Source of the DNA: Massariosphaeria phaeospora
Taxonomy: Eukaryota; Ascomycota; Dothideomycetes; Pleosporales
DNA length: 64,000 nt
Direction: 5' to 3'
Assembly: GCA_011032825.1 (NCBI GenBank)
Contig: JAADJZ010000027.1
Coordinates: forward strand, 434,001 to 498,000
Position numbers and translations under genes: made by a program. The notes under the pieces are model-generated. The model was not told the origin of the DNA. It searched no databases and saw nothing but the letters and a program-made list of their open reading frames with translations. Below are positions 1 through 11,988 of the stretch, in pieces (position 1 is the first letter of the stretch; each line of letters begins with the position of its first letter).

Positions 1-129
1 GAAGTAGCGGTCCAAGGTGCTGGGCTTGATCTTCGGTTTCATGGAACTTGCTGGTGCTAGCTTGATGACGCCTCGAGGCTTCTGGGTGGTACTGCGCTGA
101 TAGGCACAAGTGGTAACTGATGGTGCCAT
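1..129 (-). CDS. Partial gene, N-terminus only, function unknown
   Basis: A reading frame enters the window on the minus strand and starts at the ATG at 129-127. The 43 visible codons begin MAPSVTTCAYQRSTTQKPRG and end at the window edge in KPSTLDRYF. The hydrophobic-x-x-aromatic-aromatic ending resembles a degenerate PCNA-interaction (PIP) box, which often lies at the N-terminus of DNA repair and replication proteins. That is only a resemblance, because the usual leading Gln is absent. A second in-frame ATG at 42 could also be the start. No function is assigned; the rest of the gene lies outside the window. Confidence 0.45.
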   Translation of the reverse strand, partial: MAPSVTTCAYQRSTTQKPRGVIKLAPASSMKPKIKPSTLDRYF

Positions 130-554
130 ATTGCTCGGGTGTTTAGTGTGTGATCGCGGATGAGAGTGAGGTTGGGCAGGTAATATTATTATGTGTAGAG
201 GACTGATCACCCTTGCGATAATGCGCCAGAGAATGTAATACTCTTATAGATGGAAACTGTATGTAGTTAAAAGAAGACGTTGTCTAGTTGAACGGCAATG
301 CTTGAAAGTGGAAGATATTGGGGCGTCGGCAGTAAAGACGCCAGCCCGTAGGCTATACGAAACAAACCCATTGTTGTTTTCCAGCAACGAACAAAGATGA
401 AGATGATCAAAGAACCGTCACAAATCATAAAGGAACAAAGCCACACGTAGTCGCAGAGATGTCTCTTTCTTTGTCGAGACAAATGTACAATCGAGAGAAT
501 ATACTTAGATATAGTGTGTTTACATTTTGATACATGGGTCGATGAAGACAAGGC
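130..554. other. Intergenic, no gene seen
   Basis: This stretch lies between the start of the partial left-edge gene and the stop codon of the uL5m gene. It should hold the promoter of the former and the 3' UTR of the latter. The ORFs in it are short and have no protein-like composition. Confidence 0.6.
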
Positions 555-1706
555 TCAATCGTTGAGTTTCCCGTAGAAGGGAATGCCGACGGCCTGGAGG
601 AGCAATCGCGCGTCCTTGTTATTCGTCGCGTCGGTCCCTATGGTAATATGGCAACCGGGGATCATCTTTGGCGGATACCTGTTGACACAGTGAGCGCTGG
701 TAACTGTAGTGAGCACAGAGACTTACGCATCATAGTTGACCTCGATCTCGGGGAAGAGTGCCATTTGATCGGGTGTCAATCCAAAGGTCATGTTCCCGCT
801 GCCATCCCCAGACGAGCCTGGGACTCCTTTCCACTCCTTTATCCGCGGCAACACGACATCGATAAGCTTTGCTACAAAGTGCTGGGCGTCCTCGTGTTCC
901 ATGTGGGTAGTGGCCGACACATATTTGCCCTCCCGCAAATCCCACTGGACAACGTTATGTCTTGCTTTGTGTGTTGTGGCGCGCACGTTGCTGATTGCCT
1001 GCAATATCATGCCTGCCACGTGCAGGTTGGCGCTGTCGTTCTGGGCTTCTGGGACCATGGCGTGCACCGTGACTTTGGTGATGGCTGGGATGTTGCGGAA
1101 GGTGCGCGGCTCGGTGAGGAGCCGCAGGCGGTCGCTACCTCGCGGCGGCCGCAGCGGCCGGTTTTTGTAGTACGGCGAGTCGCCAGTCCATTCGCGCAGT
1201 CTTTGGCCGATTTTCGGGGCCCGGTAGCCAGGGGGGTAGTGTTGGTACGTCAGGGTGAGGATGTCCGCGGCGATGGTGCTCTGATACGTCTGCTCCAGGC
1301 GGGGCAGACTGAAGGGGCCGGGCTGGAAGACACGCGACGCGGGGTCCGACTCTGGCGGCGGCTGATGGGGATGGAGGGGGCCGCGGTAGTATTTAGGAGG
1401 GCGAAATTGGTATCTGCGGGGGGGTCAATGGCGGGCTGGTGCAGTCTGCTCCACGGTGGTGCCGTACCTGCTCGGGGGGAGGTCTTTGTTCCTCAGCCGC
1501 CGCGCTCTGCTCCGCGACACGGGGTCGAACTCCTTGGCCGCGCCATCTGCCGGCGGCGACACGGTGAACGAGGACTCTTCGACGTCGTGCAGGGCCGCCG
1601 ACGAGGCGCTGCGGGCGAGAGCTGGTCGCGCGGCGTTGACGGCGGGCCTCGTCGTCTCCCTCAGGACGGCCGAAGCTGTCCTCAATGGCAGCTCGCGCAG
1701 GGCCAT
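555..1706 (-). CDS. MRPL7: Mitochondrial large-subunit ribosomal protein uL5m
   Basis: Ribosomal protein L5 of the mitochondrial 54S subunit, which binds 5S-equivalent rRNA regions at the central protuberance. Three exons are read as 1706-1468, 1413-727 and 678-555, with introns of 54 and 48 nt (the 3' intron starts GTAAGT). The join gives 349 residues. The first ~35 residues (MALRELPLRTASAV...) are Arg/Ala/Ser-rich without acidic residues, as expected of a matrix-targeting presequence. The L5 core follows: SPYYKNRPLR, TFRNIPAITKVTVH, then the C-terminal FGLTPDQMALFPEIEVNYDA and the final ITIGTDATNNKDARLLL block. An in-frame ATG at 1850 exists, but the 1706 start gives the clean presequence. 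Confidence 0.9.
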
Positions 1707-2217
1707 TGCAGGTGGTGCGTGGCGGGTGATGAGCTGGGACGGATGGTGGTAGTGGTCGTGATCACTGCTGATGCTGGCGACGGGGTGCAGTGCAGTCTCT
1801 AAATTTCGCGATCGCGACCAGGGTGCACGGCGCGGAGGCGCTGCAGCCAATGGGGCGCGCCGTCAGTCCGCACCTGCTTGCTCAACACCACGACGGCCGC
1901 CAGTGGCTGCCGGTCAGCGACAAACCCACGGTGCGCCTTGCCCACGGCTGCCTCTGCCTGCCCAGCTTCCCTCCACGCTGTTCTCTTCACCCTTCACCCT
2001 TCTCTTCCTCCGCCTCCGCCTCCGCCTCCGCTCAACCCTCTCGCCGCCCGCCTGCGCACTCCGCACTCCGCCTCCGCCTCCGCTATTCTACTCGCCATCT
2101 TACCAGCTACGTGCACCTCCGCGTCCGGTTGCTGCCCCGCTACGACCGCGCTTGGCCGCCCGCCGACTCCCTGCGGCCAATTCACTGCTGCATGGGCCGC
2201 ATTAGCAGGTCGCGACC

Positions 2218-4967
2218 ATGAACGGCGTCTCGCGATTCCTGAGCCGTCGCGACAAGCACCCCGAGAAGCGCCAGTCCAAGCACGCTCGCAGTAAAGTACG
2301 CTCGTCTCATTCACCTTCCCCACATTCTTCGTCCCCTCGATATTGCTCTTCCATATACGCCGCGGACCCATGCGACCACGACAGTCGTCTACGGCCGCGA
2401 GGCAACAGTTTGCAGACATTATACCACAAGTTGCCATCTATGCTGCAGTCCCCCAGCCAGGGAATCCTGGATCTATTTCTACGGAAACAGCCTCCTTGCG
2501 CTGATGTTACAGCCTTACACGTGGAAGTTTCGACTAGCAAATCATCTGACCATTTGACACTACAGTCTCGCCAAACATCAACCGACTTGTATGCTGTTCT
2601 CTCGAGGGACCGCGTGAAGATCACGGACAAGGATGACAAAAAGGTAAGCCATGGCAGATGCCTCTGTGACTATAGCCAGTTGACTGGAGCTCATTAGGTC
2701 AAAGCCCTTGTCCAGCGACTCCACGACGCCGGCATAACAAGCTTGGGCGAGGCCCAGGCTGGATACGCGCTTTTGTGGTACCCCGATGACCTTGATCAAG
2801 CCTACCATCTCCTCTTGCTCGCCAAAGACTCTTTCGACGGCATACTGAAGGACTACAATCCGAATGTTACCATGCTCGGTGCTATCAACAGGAACATGGT
2901 GACTTGCTACTTAGACGCTCTGCTCTTTGCCATGTTTGCACGTTTGGATAGCTTTGAAGGAATGCTCTTCGACAACTTGGAAGATGAGCCGAAGAAGAAG
3001 CTCGCTGCTATTCTGCGGCTTTGGGTCAATCTGCTGAGAACAGGACGGCTCATCAGGGTAGATCTTGTAAGACCAAGCTCTTCTCCTGCCCTCCTCAGGA
3101 CTAACATGCTCTCTAGACCAAGCACCTTCAGGATACCCTCGCCAAGTGCGGATGGGAAGAGGCTGCTGAAGTGTGTCAGCAAGATGCTTCAGAAGCTTTC
3201 ACCTTCATAACTGGCGCGCTAGAGTTACCACTACTGACATTGAAGATGGATATCTACCACACCGGCCGAGAAGACGAAGAGGATGACCACAAGTTTGTCA
3301 ATGAGCGCTTATTAGAGGTCTGTATACCAGAGGTCGAGAGCGACAAGGTCGTGTCCTTGGAGGACTGTCTAGAGACGTATTTCAATAACCGCATTGAGGT
3401 CAAACGGTATCTACAGCGCCAAAATACTCGCAGCTCGATAAACTCCACCGAGAAGGGTACAGGGAAAGCCCAGGCTATTCACATTGAGACACACGAACTA
3501 TCCGGGGCCGAGTCACCGCTGATGACGACGCCAACTTCACTTGCGCCTTCCACGTCTGCTACGCCCGTTTCGCCCACTATATCAATAAGACCTCTTGCAG
3601 GCCGCCGACGCGCCGATAGTATTTTTACCGAACGTTACGCTAAGCATGGAAAGCTCGAAGAGAAGAAATTTGACGAAAAGAAACTATTGGAGGAGATGCT
3701 GAGTAGCAGCTCAGAGGGTCGGCCACGTGCAGGCTCTCTGCGGAAGGAAGTCCTGATGCCGGCGTGGCAATTTTTCAGTCTTATCCCCTGGTACACAGCC
3801 AACATGCCCAAGACTGACGCGCAGGTTGCGGCGCATTTCTCATCTAAACGCCCAGTCCTCGGCATATGCCTCAAACGCTATTCGTTCCTTCCTAGTGGTG
3901 AACCCAGTCGTATGAACGTCGTCGTTGACATTCCACTCGAGATCGGATTGCCGCACTTTATATCGGATGATCGAGTGGTAGAAGAAGGGCCCCTTTTTGG
4001 AAACTTCAAGCTGGTGCTCCAGTCTGTTGTTTGCCACCGTGGAGTGTCTGTCGACTCCGGTCACTACATATCACTTGTTCGAGCCAATCCACCCCATTCT
4101 GAGGATCGGCCGGCATCATCACATTCAGGAGCCAATGATAGATCAAACACATGGTTGCATTTCGACGACCTTGCGACACCGCGAGTGACCGAGGTAGATA
4201 TCACACAAGCGCTAAGGGAAGAATCACCCTATTTGCTCTTCTACCAAGTCCAGCCTATCGATGAGGAGCTCGCATCAAGAGGTGATCCTCCGAGCTATGC
4301 CGAAGCGCAATCAAACCTTCCTACTGCCGACCCTTCCAAGGAGACCCTTGCGTCTTTTGCCGATGCAAGTGGAACCGATGCCGAGGCTGGCGGTGAGTGG
4401 GACAGAATGTCCTCAGTCGACATGCAGCTTGACTCTGCAAACTCAGACGAGCCAGGCGGTCGTAGCAGTATGTCTAGCAATAGGCGGAGCAGCGTGGCCT
4501 TTGAAGAGGTCGACAGTAGCGTGCAGAACATGACAAGAGGTCGCGCAGCGCCAGTGACACCTGATGAGCCGAAAGCTGGTTTCTTATCAGCATCCCGCCG
4601 CAATTCAAGAACCTGGATGCCTGGTAGTAAGAGTCGTCCCAGCAGCCAAAGCGGCGAAAACAGAATATCTTTTACTTTATCGAGGCTAACAGGCAGGGCT
4701 AGTAAAGACAAGCTCCAAATCACCGACAGCGGGACAGTCGAAGACCGCGTCATTGTCGTCAATGAAGTCCAAAATGGGGCGAATACTCAACAAGGCGGGA
4801 GTGTAGTGAATCATCAGAAAGAGTCTGGACTTGGGCGCAGCAAGAGCAAGAGGGAGAAGAAAGAGGAGAAGAAGAGAATGCGGAGCAAGAGCCAGGATCC
4901 TGGTGGAGTCGCAACGATCAAGGGCAAAGAAAAGAGCCGACCTGATCGAGAGTGCGCAGTCATGTAA
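2218..4967 (+). CDS. Ubiquitin-specific protease (USP/UBP family) with CAAX-like C-terminus
   Basis: Cysteine protease that removes ubiquitin from substrates. Exons 2218-2643, 2698-3057 and 3117-4967 join in phase 0 to about 878 residues. The catalytic Cys box is RNMVTCYLDALLF (Cys near residue 212), followed by the QQDASEAFTF box and the His box SVDSGHYISLV (His near 578), with WLHFDDL after it, so the enzyme looks active. The last ~300 residues are Ser/charged-rich and low in complexity, and the protein ends in CAVM, a CAAX-type prenylation signal. An extra 3n intron is possible inside exon 1, from the GT at 2296 to an AG at 2415 or 2448; both keep the frame, so the N-terminus is the least certain part. 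The family member is not identified further. Confidence 0.85.
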
Positions 4968-5667
4968 TGTGCACTTGGTGGATATGCATACAGTGCTCAC
5001 CTTCATTTCGTTGTTTATTGTTGGCATTTGCATACCACTGGGCTTTGCTCCGGACTGTCTAGGGTTTTCTGGGAGCTCCGGACTGAAGGTCTTGCATCAG
5101 GGCGCGGCGTCATTTGCATCAGCGCACATGGTTGAGCCTGGGAGTTTCTTCACCTCGTACTCCGTACAGAGAGGTCGCGATGGGCATGGATAGGATAGAT
5201 GAGATACCCACGCTGAGCTAAGAAACGATTTATATAATGTGTAGTAAGACTGTCCAGCGCAGTCTCCAATTGAACTATCGTCAAGAGCTTTCGAACATGA
5301 ATTGAGTGAAACGATGCTTCTTAGTAAGACCAGCAACAGGCAACTGCAATGCAATGTGGTGATGTGGCTGGAGAAGGCGTTGGATGGGGCTAGAAGAGTG
5401 GATGACTTGATGCGGCAAGGCTTGCGCCAGGAAGTGGTTAGTGGGAACTTCGGGGAAGGTGGCCTTTCGGCGCCAAGCATCTCACACGACGCCGCTTGCA
5501 GTTGCGCACCGCAAAAGTTTGTCACCGCGTCTTCACCACCCGTCCGCCTCGCATTGCGCCCGCTTCCGCTGCCACACACATAGACAACCCCACAGTCGCC
5601 GCGCCTTTCATCTCCAACCCATCGTCCACCACGTCCGCCACTCCCACTGCCTCCACTACACCCAACC
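4968..5667. other. Intergenic between USP and PHO88
   Basis: This contains the 3' UTR of the USP gene and the promoter of PHO88. The last ~150 bases before the PHO88 start are C-rich and T/C-biased, as is common in fungal promoters. No gene is seen. Confidence 0.6.
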
Positions 5668-6436
5668 ATGGCGATCAATCCGCAAATGTACGTCCCGCCC
5701 CAATCCGCCGCGCACGCGCACTGGATGGAGGACAAGTTGCTAACTATGATGCAGCACCAACCTAGTTATCATCCTGTAGGTCTCGTCGGTCGTAACTGCG
5801 CAGCTGCCCAAAAGCTAACAACCCCAGGGGGTTTATGCAAATCTCCAAGAAGGTTCCCTTCGATGACCCCAACGTGCTCAACGCCGTGCGCGCCCTCTAC
5901 GTCCTTTCCAACGTCATAATCGTCGGCATCTACGTCTACGTGCAGGCGCAGATCAACAAGAAGAACGGTGCGTGGCCAAGCCTCAACCTCGCGCCCCGAG
6001 AGCGGCCTCGTACTGTATATATGCTGACGCTCTGCCCGCAGACATGACCGTGGTCAAGTACGTCGAGCCCGCGCCCATGGGCTCGGGCGACGAGCCCAAA
6101 TTCGTCGCCACCACGATCAAAGCCTACGACCTGCAGCAACTGCGCGCGCTGTTCAAGGCGCAGCTCATGGGCGTCGGCATGATGGCCGTCATGCACATCT
6201 ACTTCAAGTACACCAACCCGCTGCTCATCCAGTCCATCATCCCGCTCAAGGGCGCCTTCGAGGGCAACCTGGTCAAGATCCACCTGCTGGGCCAGCCCGC
6301 CACGGGCGAGCTGCAGCGGCCGTGGAAGCAGGCGGGTGGCTTCATGGGCGCCATGCAGGGCGGCGATATCAAGACGGACAAGAAGAGCGTCGAGGCGGCT
6401 GAGCGGTCGGGCCGTGGCGGCGTCAAGGACGAGTAG
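5668..6436 (+). CDS. PHO88: PHO88/SND3 ER membrane protein
   Basis: Pho88 (Snd3) is an ER membrane protein of the SRP-independent targeting route, first described from phosphate transport phenotypes. Four exons are read: 5668-5687, 5755-5775, 5828-5967 and 6042-6436, giving 191 residues. The joined N-terminus begins MAINPQITNLVIIL and leads into MQISKKVPFDDPNVLN, which is the family signature. It is followed by a hydrophobic helix (VLSNVIIVGIYVYV), VKYVEPAPMGSG, a second helix region (LMGVGMMAVMHIYFKYTNPL) and KIHLLGQPATGELQRPWK. The first exon is 20 nt and the second only 21 nt, so automated prediction may start the gene at 5835. Introns are 67, 52 and 74 nt with GT/AG ends. Confidence 0.92.
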
Positions 6437-7894
6437 GTTTTCTCGGGGTTGCTGGCGAGGATTCGTAGGATACGAACATCTTGAAATTCGGCTTGTTCGG
6501 TGCAGGGCGGGGCGGGTCGGTCCGGATTCGTCTCGTCCGTCCAGGGCAAGTGGGTAAATAAACGGCTTTTGCATTATACTTTCAATGTACAAAAGACTAA
6601 TTGGTGGTGGCTAATGGGACACGGGATAGAAATGATCGCATTGCTATGCATGGTGAACGTTTTCTCCTTCCTTGGGTCTTCCTAACTGACTTGCCCCGTT
6701 GAACCTCCCAACCGTCCACTATGATCACCTAAACTAGTAGCCGCAGAATCTCTTCCCCATCCCCTAGCATAATTCCCTTCCGACGCGCACCTCCGTCACC
6801 GCCTACCCTCCCCCTATTTGGACATTAGCCTACCTAGCTAGCAACCTAGACACAACACGGCTTTGTAAAGATCAAAAAGTAAACCATCTACCTTCTACTA
6901 CACAACTGCTATACCGTCAAGAGGATTGTAGGTCCAGCCAGGTATCTATCTTCCAAGCAGTGAAGTGACTGCCGAGTGATGGAGACGCAGGCACGCACGC
7001 AGGCACGCGTTCAAGTCCGCCCAAGGCCACTCTGCACATGACCCCTCATATCCATGTATACATACATGCCCTCCGCCGCACACATATACACACCCCCACA
7101 GTTCCTCGCAAATTGGGCTATCTCCAGCGGGTACAAAGCAAATGCAATGCCATGGTAATGTAATGCAGATGTTGGGGAGGAATGTATGCCCCGCTGCTCA
7201 AGACCTACTTACCCTGACAGATACCAAACTTCTTAGCTCTCTCTCTCTCTCTCTCTATCTCTATTTCTAATAGAGATATATACTGCGAGTGGAGTAGAGT
7301 TGAGTTAAGGGGAGTGGTATTTAGGGGTTAAGTGAGGAATAGAGGGAGAAAGAAGGACGGGAGAGGGAGGGACGGGAGTAGTTTTAGGTTTCCAAATAGA
7401 TGGGACGGGATAGGATGGGAAGCGATAGCTTGACGTAGCTTGACGTAGCGCGGCATAGTTCGTGAATGTGAATACGAGGAATTGATGGGCTGGGCTGGGC
7501 TTGGTGGGGACCTACTAAGTACATGTAGATGGATGCAGAGAGTTTGATATACTTAGTACACATACATATATGCAGGGCAATGGGCAAAGACAATTGGTCA
7601 AAGAATCGCCAAGGCCAGGATACCTTGGAGATGCGTGGCTTATGTTGGTTAATATGGAGGCGGAGGATAACACTTGGATACGTCGAAACCAAACCAAACT
7701 GAATATCTCCACTCGAGCAATAAAGTCTAACATAAAAGCATAGTCACTTAGTGAAGGCAAGCGTTGATATGGGTATCCATGAATTACTACAACTACTCCT
7801 TGCTCTTAACCTCTGCCCTATCTTACACCACTCATCAAACACTCATCATAGCCAATCCTCCTTTCCTACCCTCTCCCCCATATCCTAACCCCAC
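6437..7894. other. Long intergenic region with a CT microsatellite
   Basis: About 1.45 kb without a convincing gene, between two convergent genes. It holds a (CT)n run near 7232-7254 followed by CTAT/CTATTT variants, then G/A-rich low-complexity sequence to about 7380. It also contains one copy of a ~100-bp dispersed repeat (6821-6928, listed separately). ORFs here are short and composed of repeats. Confidence 0.7.
6821..6928 (+). repeat. Short dispersed repeat, copy A
   Basis: It shares an ordered set of blocks with 9617-9706, 29644-29740 (reverse), 51530-51580 (reverse, partial) and 56504-56600. The blocks are ACATTAGCC at the left, CTAGACAC, GGCTTTGTAAAGATCAA, and the right-end block ATACCGTCAAGAGGATTG. 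It is AT-rich and non-coding. No known family name is recognised. Confidence 0.6.
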
Positions 7895-9282
7895 TTAGAG
7901 AATATAAACCTTCTGCACCGCCGCCTCCTTCCACGCTTCTCCCGACCTACCCCCCAACGGATCCCTAACCCACCCCGCCACCGTTCCAACCTTCTCATTA
8001 AACACTCTCAACTCGTCGCTCCCGCAGACGTTTCCGTTCGGCAGCATCATCAGGTCGCTCTCGACGATGCTTTTCGTGTGGTGGGCGTAGGGCACGTTTC
8101 GCGCCAGTTCCTTGAGTTCCGTCGAGCAGATGGGGCAGATGGGCGTTGACGACGAGGTGATGGGTATGGGGACGCTGGAGGTCGAGTGGCAGGATGGCGT
8201 CTTCAGGGCGGAGAGCCCGGCGGAGAGGGCGATGTGCAGGAGCGGTCGGACCGGGAGCGAAAACAGGGTGTGGTGCGTGTCGAGGAACATTTCGGCGAGG
8301 TGGTTCCATCGATCGGTCGAATAGAGTGACTGGATCACGTTAGCAATAGCTCTGGATGACATAGGTTTGAGCTGTAAGTAATAACATACCGCGTAAGGCT
8401 CAACGCCATCCCAAGGCCGATAGGCCAGCAAGCCAGCCGCCCTTCCCACCAACTCAAAATCGTCGCTCGCACTCAAGTACTTCTTCGCATAGAGCCTTGC
8501 CTCAACAAGTCTACTGGCCCCATTTCCACTTCCCAAGCTCATGCCCCCATCTCCCAGCCCATTCACGCCGTCTCCAATGCCCGCCTCGTGACCTTGCCGC
8601 ACCATCTCTATATACTGTTGTAATCTTAACTCGAACTCTAACATACCCCCCAGTCTCTTGAGCCCCTGCCCGTTTTCCATACACCACTTGAGTGCTTCTG
8701 CCGTCCTCTTTCCCTCTCGCAAGCTTCTTTCAATCCTGTGACACGCCACGAACGCCTCCACATCGACGAGATCATTCACACCTTTTGACTCGGCTAGCTG
8801 TGTTGCTGATTCTACGTACCCCTCACGCAGCAGATAATCGACAAGTAACCGTACAAGCCGCTTTTGCGACCAATCCTCGTACTTGACGTCGTCCAGGCTC
8901 TGCACGTCGTAAAGGTCCTGTAGGTATTGTAACCGCGCTTTGCTGCTCTTGTGGATACGCAACTCCTCCTCATGCAGACCTTCCAGTTTGCGTTTCATAC
9001 CCTGCATCTTCTGGATCATGGCGTCGAGCGATTCGAGGGAGGCGGCTGGTGACGCAGACTTGGAGGCGGCTTTGGTGGCTTTGGCCAGCGTGGTGGTTAG
9101 CTCCTTGGTTCCATTCTCGAGATAGCGCTGAGCAGTCTTGAAGTTGCGGCGAGAGAGGTCGTGCGGGAATCGTAGCAGAGGTTGTTCCTGTAGTTGTGTT
9201 AGCTCTATGGATATGAGCTAACAGGGTATTGCCGTACAAGAAGGAGGTGTGAGTCTGCGTTGAGCTTCGTGAGAGAAGCCAT
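7895..9282 (-). CDS. FYV10: GID/CTLH E3 ligase subunit Fyv10/Gid9 (MAEA-like)
   Basis: Gid9/Fyv10 is one of the two RING-type subunits of the GID/CTLH ubiquitin ligase, which degrades gluconeogenic enzymes in yeast. Exons 9282-9238, 9187-8390 and 8329-7895 give 425 residues, all in phase 0. Order of parts: a short N-terminus MASLTKLNADSHLLL, a coiled-coil rich helix (KKMQGMKRKLEGLHEEE region), LisH (LVRLLVDYLLREGYVESA), CTLH (EAFVACHRIERSLREG to EFELRLQQYIEMVRQG), CRA, and a C-terminal Gid-type RING starting CPICSTELKELA with PYAHHTKSIVE. The second intron (8389-8330, donor GTATGT, branch GCTAACG) is exactly 60 nt and contains no in-frame stop, so it can be mistaken for exon; the spliced join PYA-SLYSTDRW fits the family. 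Confidence 0.9.
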
Positions 9283-10022
9283 AGTGAAAAGCGGGTTGGA
9301 GTGATTTGTTCGTGCGTGCTGTGGTGGTTCGATCGTGGGTGGTGTATTGTTCGGGCGTGGTGTGGTTGTTTGGTGTTTGTGAGAGCAAAGTAGCCAGCGC
9401 GGGGTCGTCATTGTGCAGCGTGTCCGCTATTAGCGCCCCTCACCGCCCTGGCAGAATCCTATGACTCTTCGTGCCCGCCGGATGAGCAGACCGGAGCCTC
9501 ATTTGTTTTCGGCGTAAGCTGAATGGGTGGCCGCTCTGTGGAGCCTCTCAGAACCATGGTCCGTCACGATGACTCTTATCAGATCTTCGCGCACCTGTGG
9601 TACCCTCACACCTTCCATTAGACGTTACTAGATACACTAAGGTTTTGCAAAGATAGAGGTACCAAGTTTAAAACTACTAAAATCAACTATACTGTCAAGA
9701 GGATGGTTAAGCTATCTCAAATCGGAACTGGATTATGCCAGGAAGTGTGCTCGTTCCAAATACTAAGCACCAGATGCTATTCATCGTTGTTTTATTCGTA
9801 AGCAGAAATCTAAAACTCCTCTAAACCCCAATGCAGAAGCATTACACCCAGAGGCCTTCTCTACGTATGCAAGAAGGCTCTGGAGCAGAACCAGTGAGCT
9901 GTCATCTCTGTTCCGACCTTCTGTAGACCCTACCCCGATCAAGGTCATCGCTTTTTGAGTTCGTACCATGGCTCATTTCTAGAAGACCATGTGCAATCTG
10001 CAAAGAATAATACTCTTCCCAC
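9283..10022. other. Intergenic between FYV10 and ARB1
   Basis: Upstream of FYV10 and downstream of ARB1. It contains copy B of the dispersed repeat (9617-9706). The remaining short ORFs show no family resemblance. Confidence 0.6.
9617..9706 (+). repeat. Short dispersed repeat, copy B
   Basis: Contains CTAGATACACTA, GGTTTTGCAAAGATAGA, AAAGT-like sequence and the right-end block CTATACTGTCAAGAGGATGG, in the same order and orientation as copy A (6821-6928) and copy C (56504-56600). Confidence 0.6.
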
Positions 10023-11988
10023 TTAGATAGCACCAGACGCAATCATCTTCTTCTGGAGGTGCTTCTTGTACTCTCCGATGGTGCCTTCCCATCGGCGCAC
10101 TGTCTTGTTCTCACACACCATGATTTGCTTAGCAATCTTGTCGAGTAATCTGCGTACAGTTAGTGGACAACTCTTTCATGTTGCTCCGCGTAAACTTACC
10201 GGAAGTCGTGGGAGACGACGACAACACCACCACTGAAAGCGTTGATGGCGTCCGCCAAACTATCGATGGTAGGAATATCAAGACCGTTAGTAGGTTCGTC
10301 CAACAGCAGCATGTTTGGGCTCTCGATGGCGAGCAACGCAAAAACGATTCTGCTCTTCTGGCCCTCTGACAGAGTTGCCATCTTCGCAGTCTGTCCCTCA
10401 CCGCTTAATCCATATCGACCGAGCTGCTGCCGCCAGTATTGGTAGTCCTGGCTGACGCTTGTGTATTTATCGCGAACAAAGTCGAGGGCAGACTTGGTCA
10501 GGTCAAGCTGCTCGGCAGAGTGCTGGCTGTACATTCCAAGCTTCAAGTGACTATGGCGGGACACAGATCCCGAAGTGGGGGACAGTTTCCCAGTGAAGAT
10601 GCGGAGCAGCGTCGATTTGCCAACACCATTGGGTCCGACAAGAGCAGTACGAGAGTCCATGTCAACACCGAAGTCCAGACTCTCGTACAAGTTATCCTCC
10701 TTCTTTCCGGAGTACGAGAAAGTAACGTCATCTAATGCAAGAACAGGTGGCGGTAACTTATCGACATCAGCAAAGCGGAAAGTGAAGACTCGGTCTTGAT
10801 GAACAGGCTGGATGAAGCCGTCGGCCTCCATCTTGTCCAAGATCTTCTGACGCGACTTGGCTTGTCGGACCAAGTTGGCGTAGGTACCAGCGGAAGCAAT
10901 GAACTTTTTGATGTGCTTGATTTCTTCCTGCTGCTTGTCGTATGCCTTGGCCTGATTCGTCTCCTGCTCGGTCCTAGTCTTCATGTACGAATCATAGTTA
11001 CCGCCGTAGTACATGAGCTGTTTCTCACGCATGTCGATCATGCTAGTGCAGACGCCGTTCAAGAAGTCCATGGAATGCGAGACAAGGATAAGCGTACGGT
11101 CCCACCTCTTCATGTATTCTTCCAACCACACGCAAGCCTCCAAGTCCAAATGAGCCGTGGGGTCATCGAGCAGCAGCAGAGAGGGTTTGACGAAGAGGGC
11201 CTTGCCTAGGGCAACACGCATACGCCAGCCACCCGACATATCCTTTGTCTTCTTGTGGATGGTCTTTTTGTTGAACCCGAGACCAGTAAGGATGAGGGAC
11301 GCGCGGGTGTGGAAAGTGGACGGATCCATGCCCTCTTGTCGCTGCATGCGTATTAGCCGACACTGTAGGTGTACATTCAAGCGACGGTGCATACCTCGTA
11401 GATCTCGTCGAGCAGAGGGCTCTCGGGGCCATCGCGCTCCAAGATCTCTTCGGCGAGCTTTTCCAGGCGGGCCAGCTCGTTCTCGGCCTCGCGGACAACC
11501 CACTCCAGCGCACCGAGCTCCGTCAGCGGGGCGCCCTCGTTCAGCAGGTAGATGTCGACGTGCTCGGGGAACGGGAACTCGCGCTTAGCGATGGCCTTGA
11601 GCAGCGTCGACTTGCCACAGCCGTTTTCGCCCAACAGGCCATAGCGGCGGGCGTAGTTGATTTCGAGCGTCGAGTCGGCGACGAGGACGCGGCCGTGGAA
11701 CACAAGCGAGGCGGATATGATCTTGACGTCGCGAGACGCTGGGAGCGAGGCGAGCACACCGGTAGTGACGCGGTCCGATATTCCGTCCTTGTCTTCTTGG
11801 AGCGTCAGCTTCTTGACCTCGTCGCTGACCTCGAGGTCCTCGTTGGTGTCCTCGTCGTCGCCCTCGCCGTTGACCGACGATGCCTTTGAGGCGTTCTTTG
11901 AGGCCGCGCGGGAAGCAGCCGTCTTCTTGGGCTCCTTGCCGTCGGCGACGCGCTTGGCCTGGCGGGCGGCTTTGGATGCGGAGACCAT
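10023..11988 (-). CDS. ARB1: ABC-F ATPase Arb1 (ABCF2-like), ribosome biogenesis
   Basis: Soluble twin-ATPase protein needed for biogenesis and export of 40S and 60S ribosomal subunits. Exons 11988-11395, 11341-10200 and 10149-10023 give 620 residues, close to yeast Arb1. A Lys/Ala/Ser-rich N-terminus is followed by ABC1 (Walker [10 protein letters not shown]; signature MSGGWRMR; Walker [12 protein letters not shown]) and the ABC-F linker ([37 protein letters not shown]). ABC2 follows (Walker [10 protein letters not shown]; signature LSEGQKSR; Walker [12 protein letters not shown]). The family block [13 protein letters not shown] is present. Introns are 53 and 50 nt. The start at 11988 ([10 protein letters not shown]) is chosen over an upstream ATG at 12084 because it matches the usual length. 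Confidence 0.95.

Noticed and set aside
648..1802. 384-codon plus-strand ORF over the uL5m gene
   Set aside because: It is the antisense shadow of the uL5m exons; the minus strand has family motifs and valid introns, while this frame is Arg/Gly/Val-biased noise.
7232..7270. CT-rich run considered as a CRISPR-like or regulatory array
   Set aside because: It is a simple dinucleotide microsatellite; there are no spacers and CRISPR is not expected in a fungal nuclear genome.
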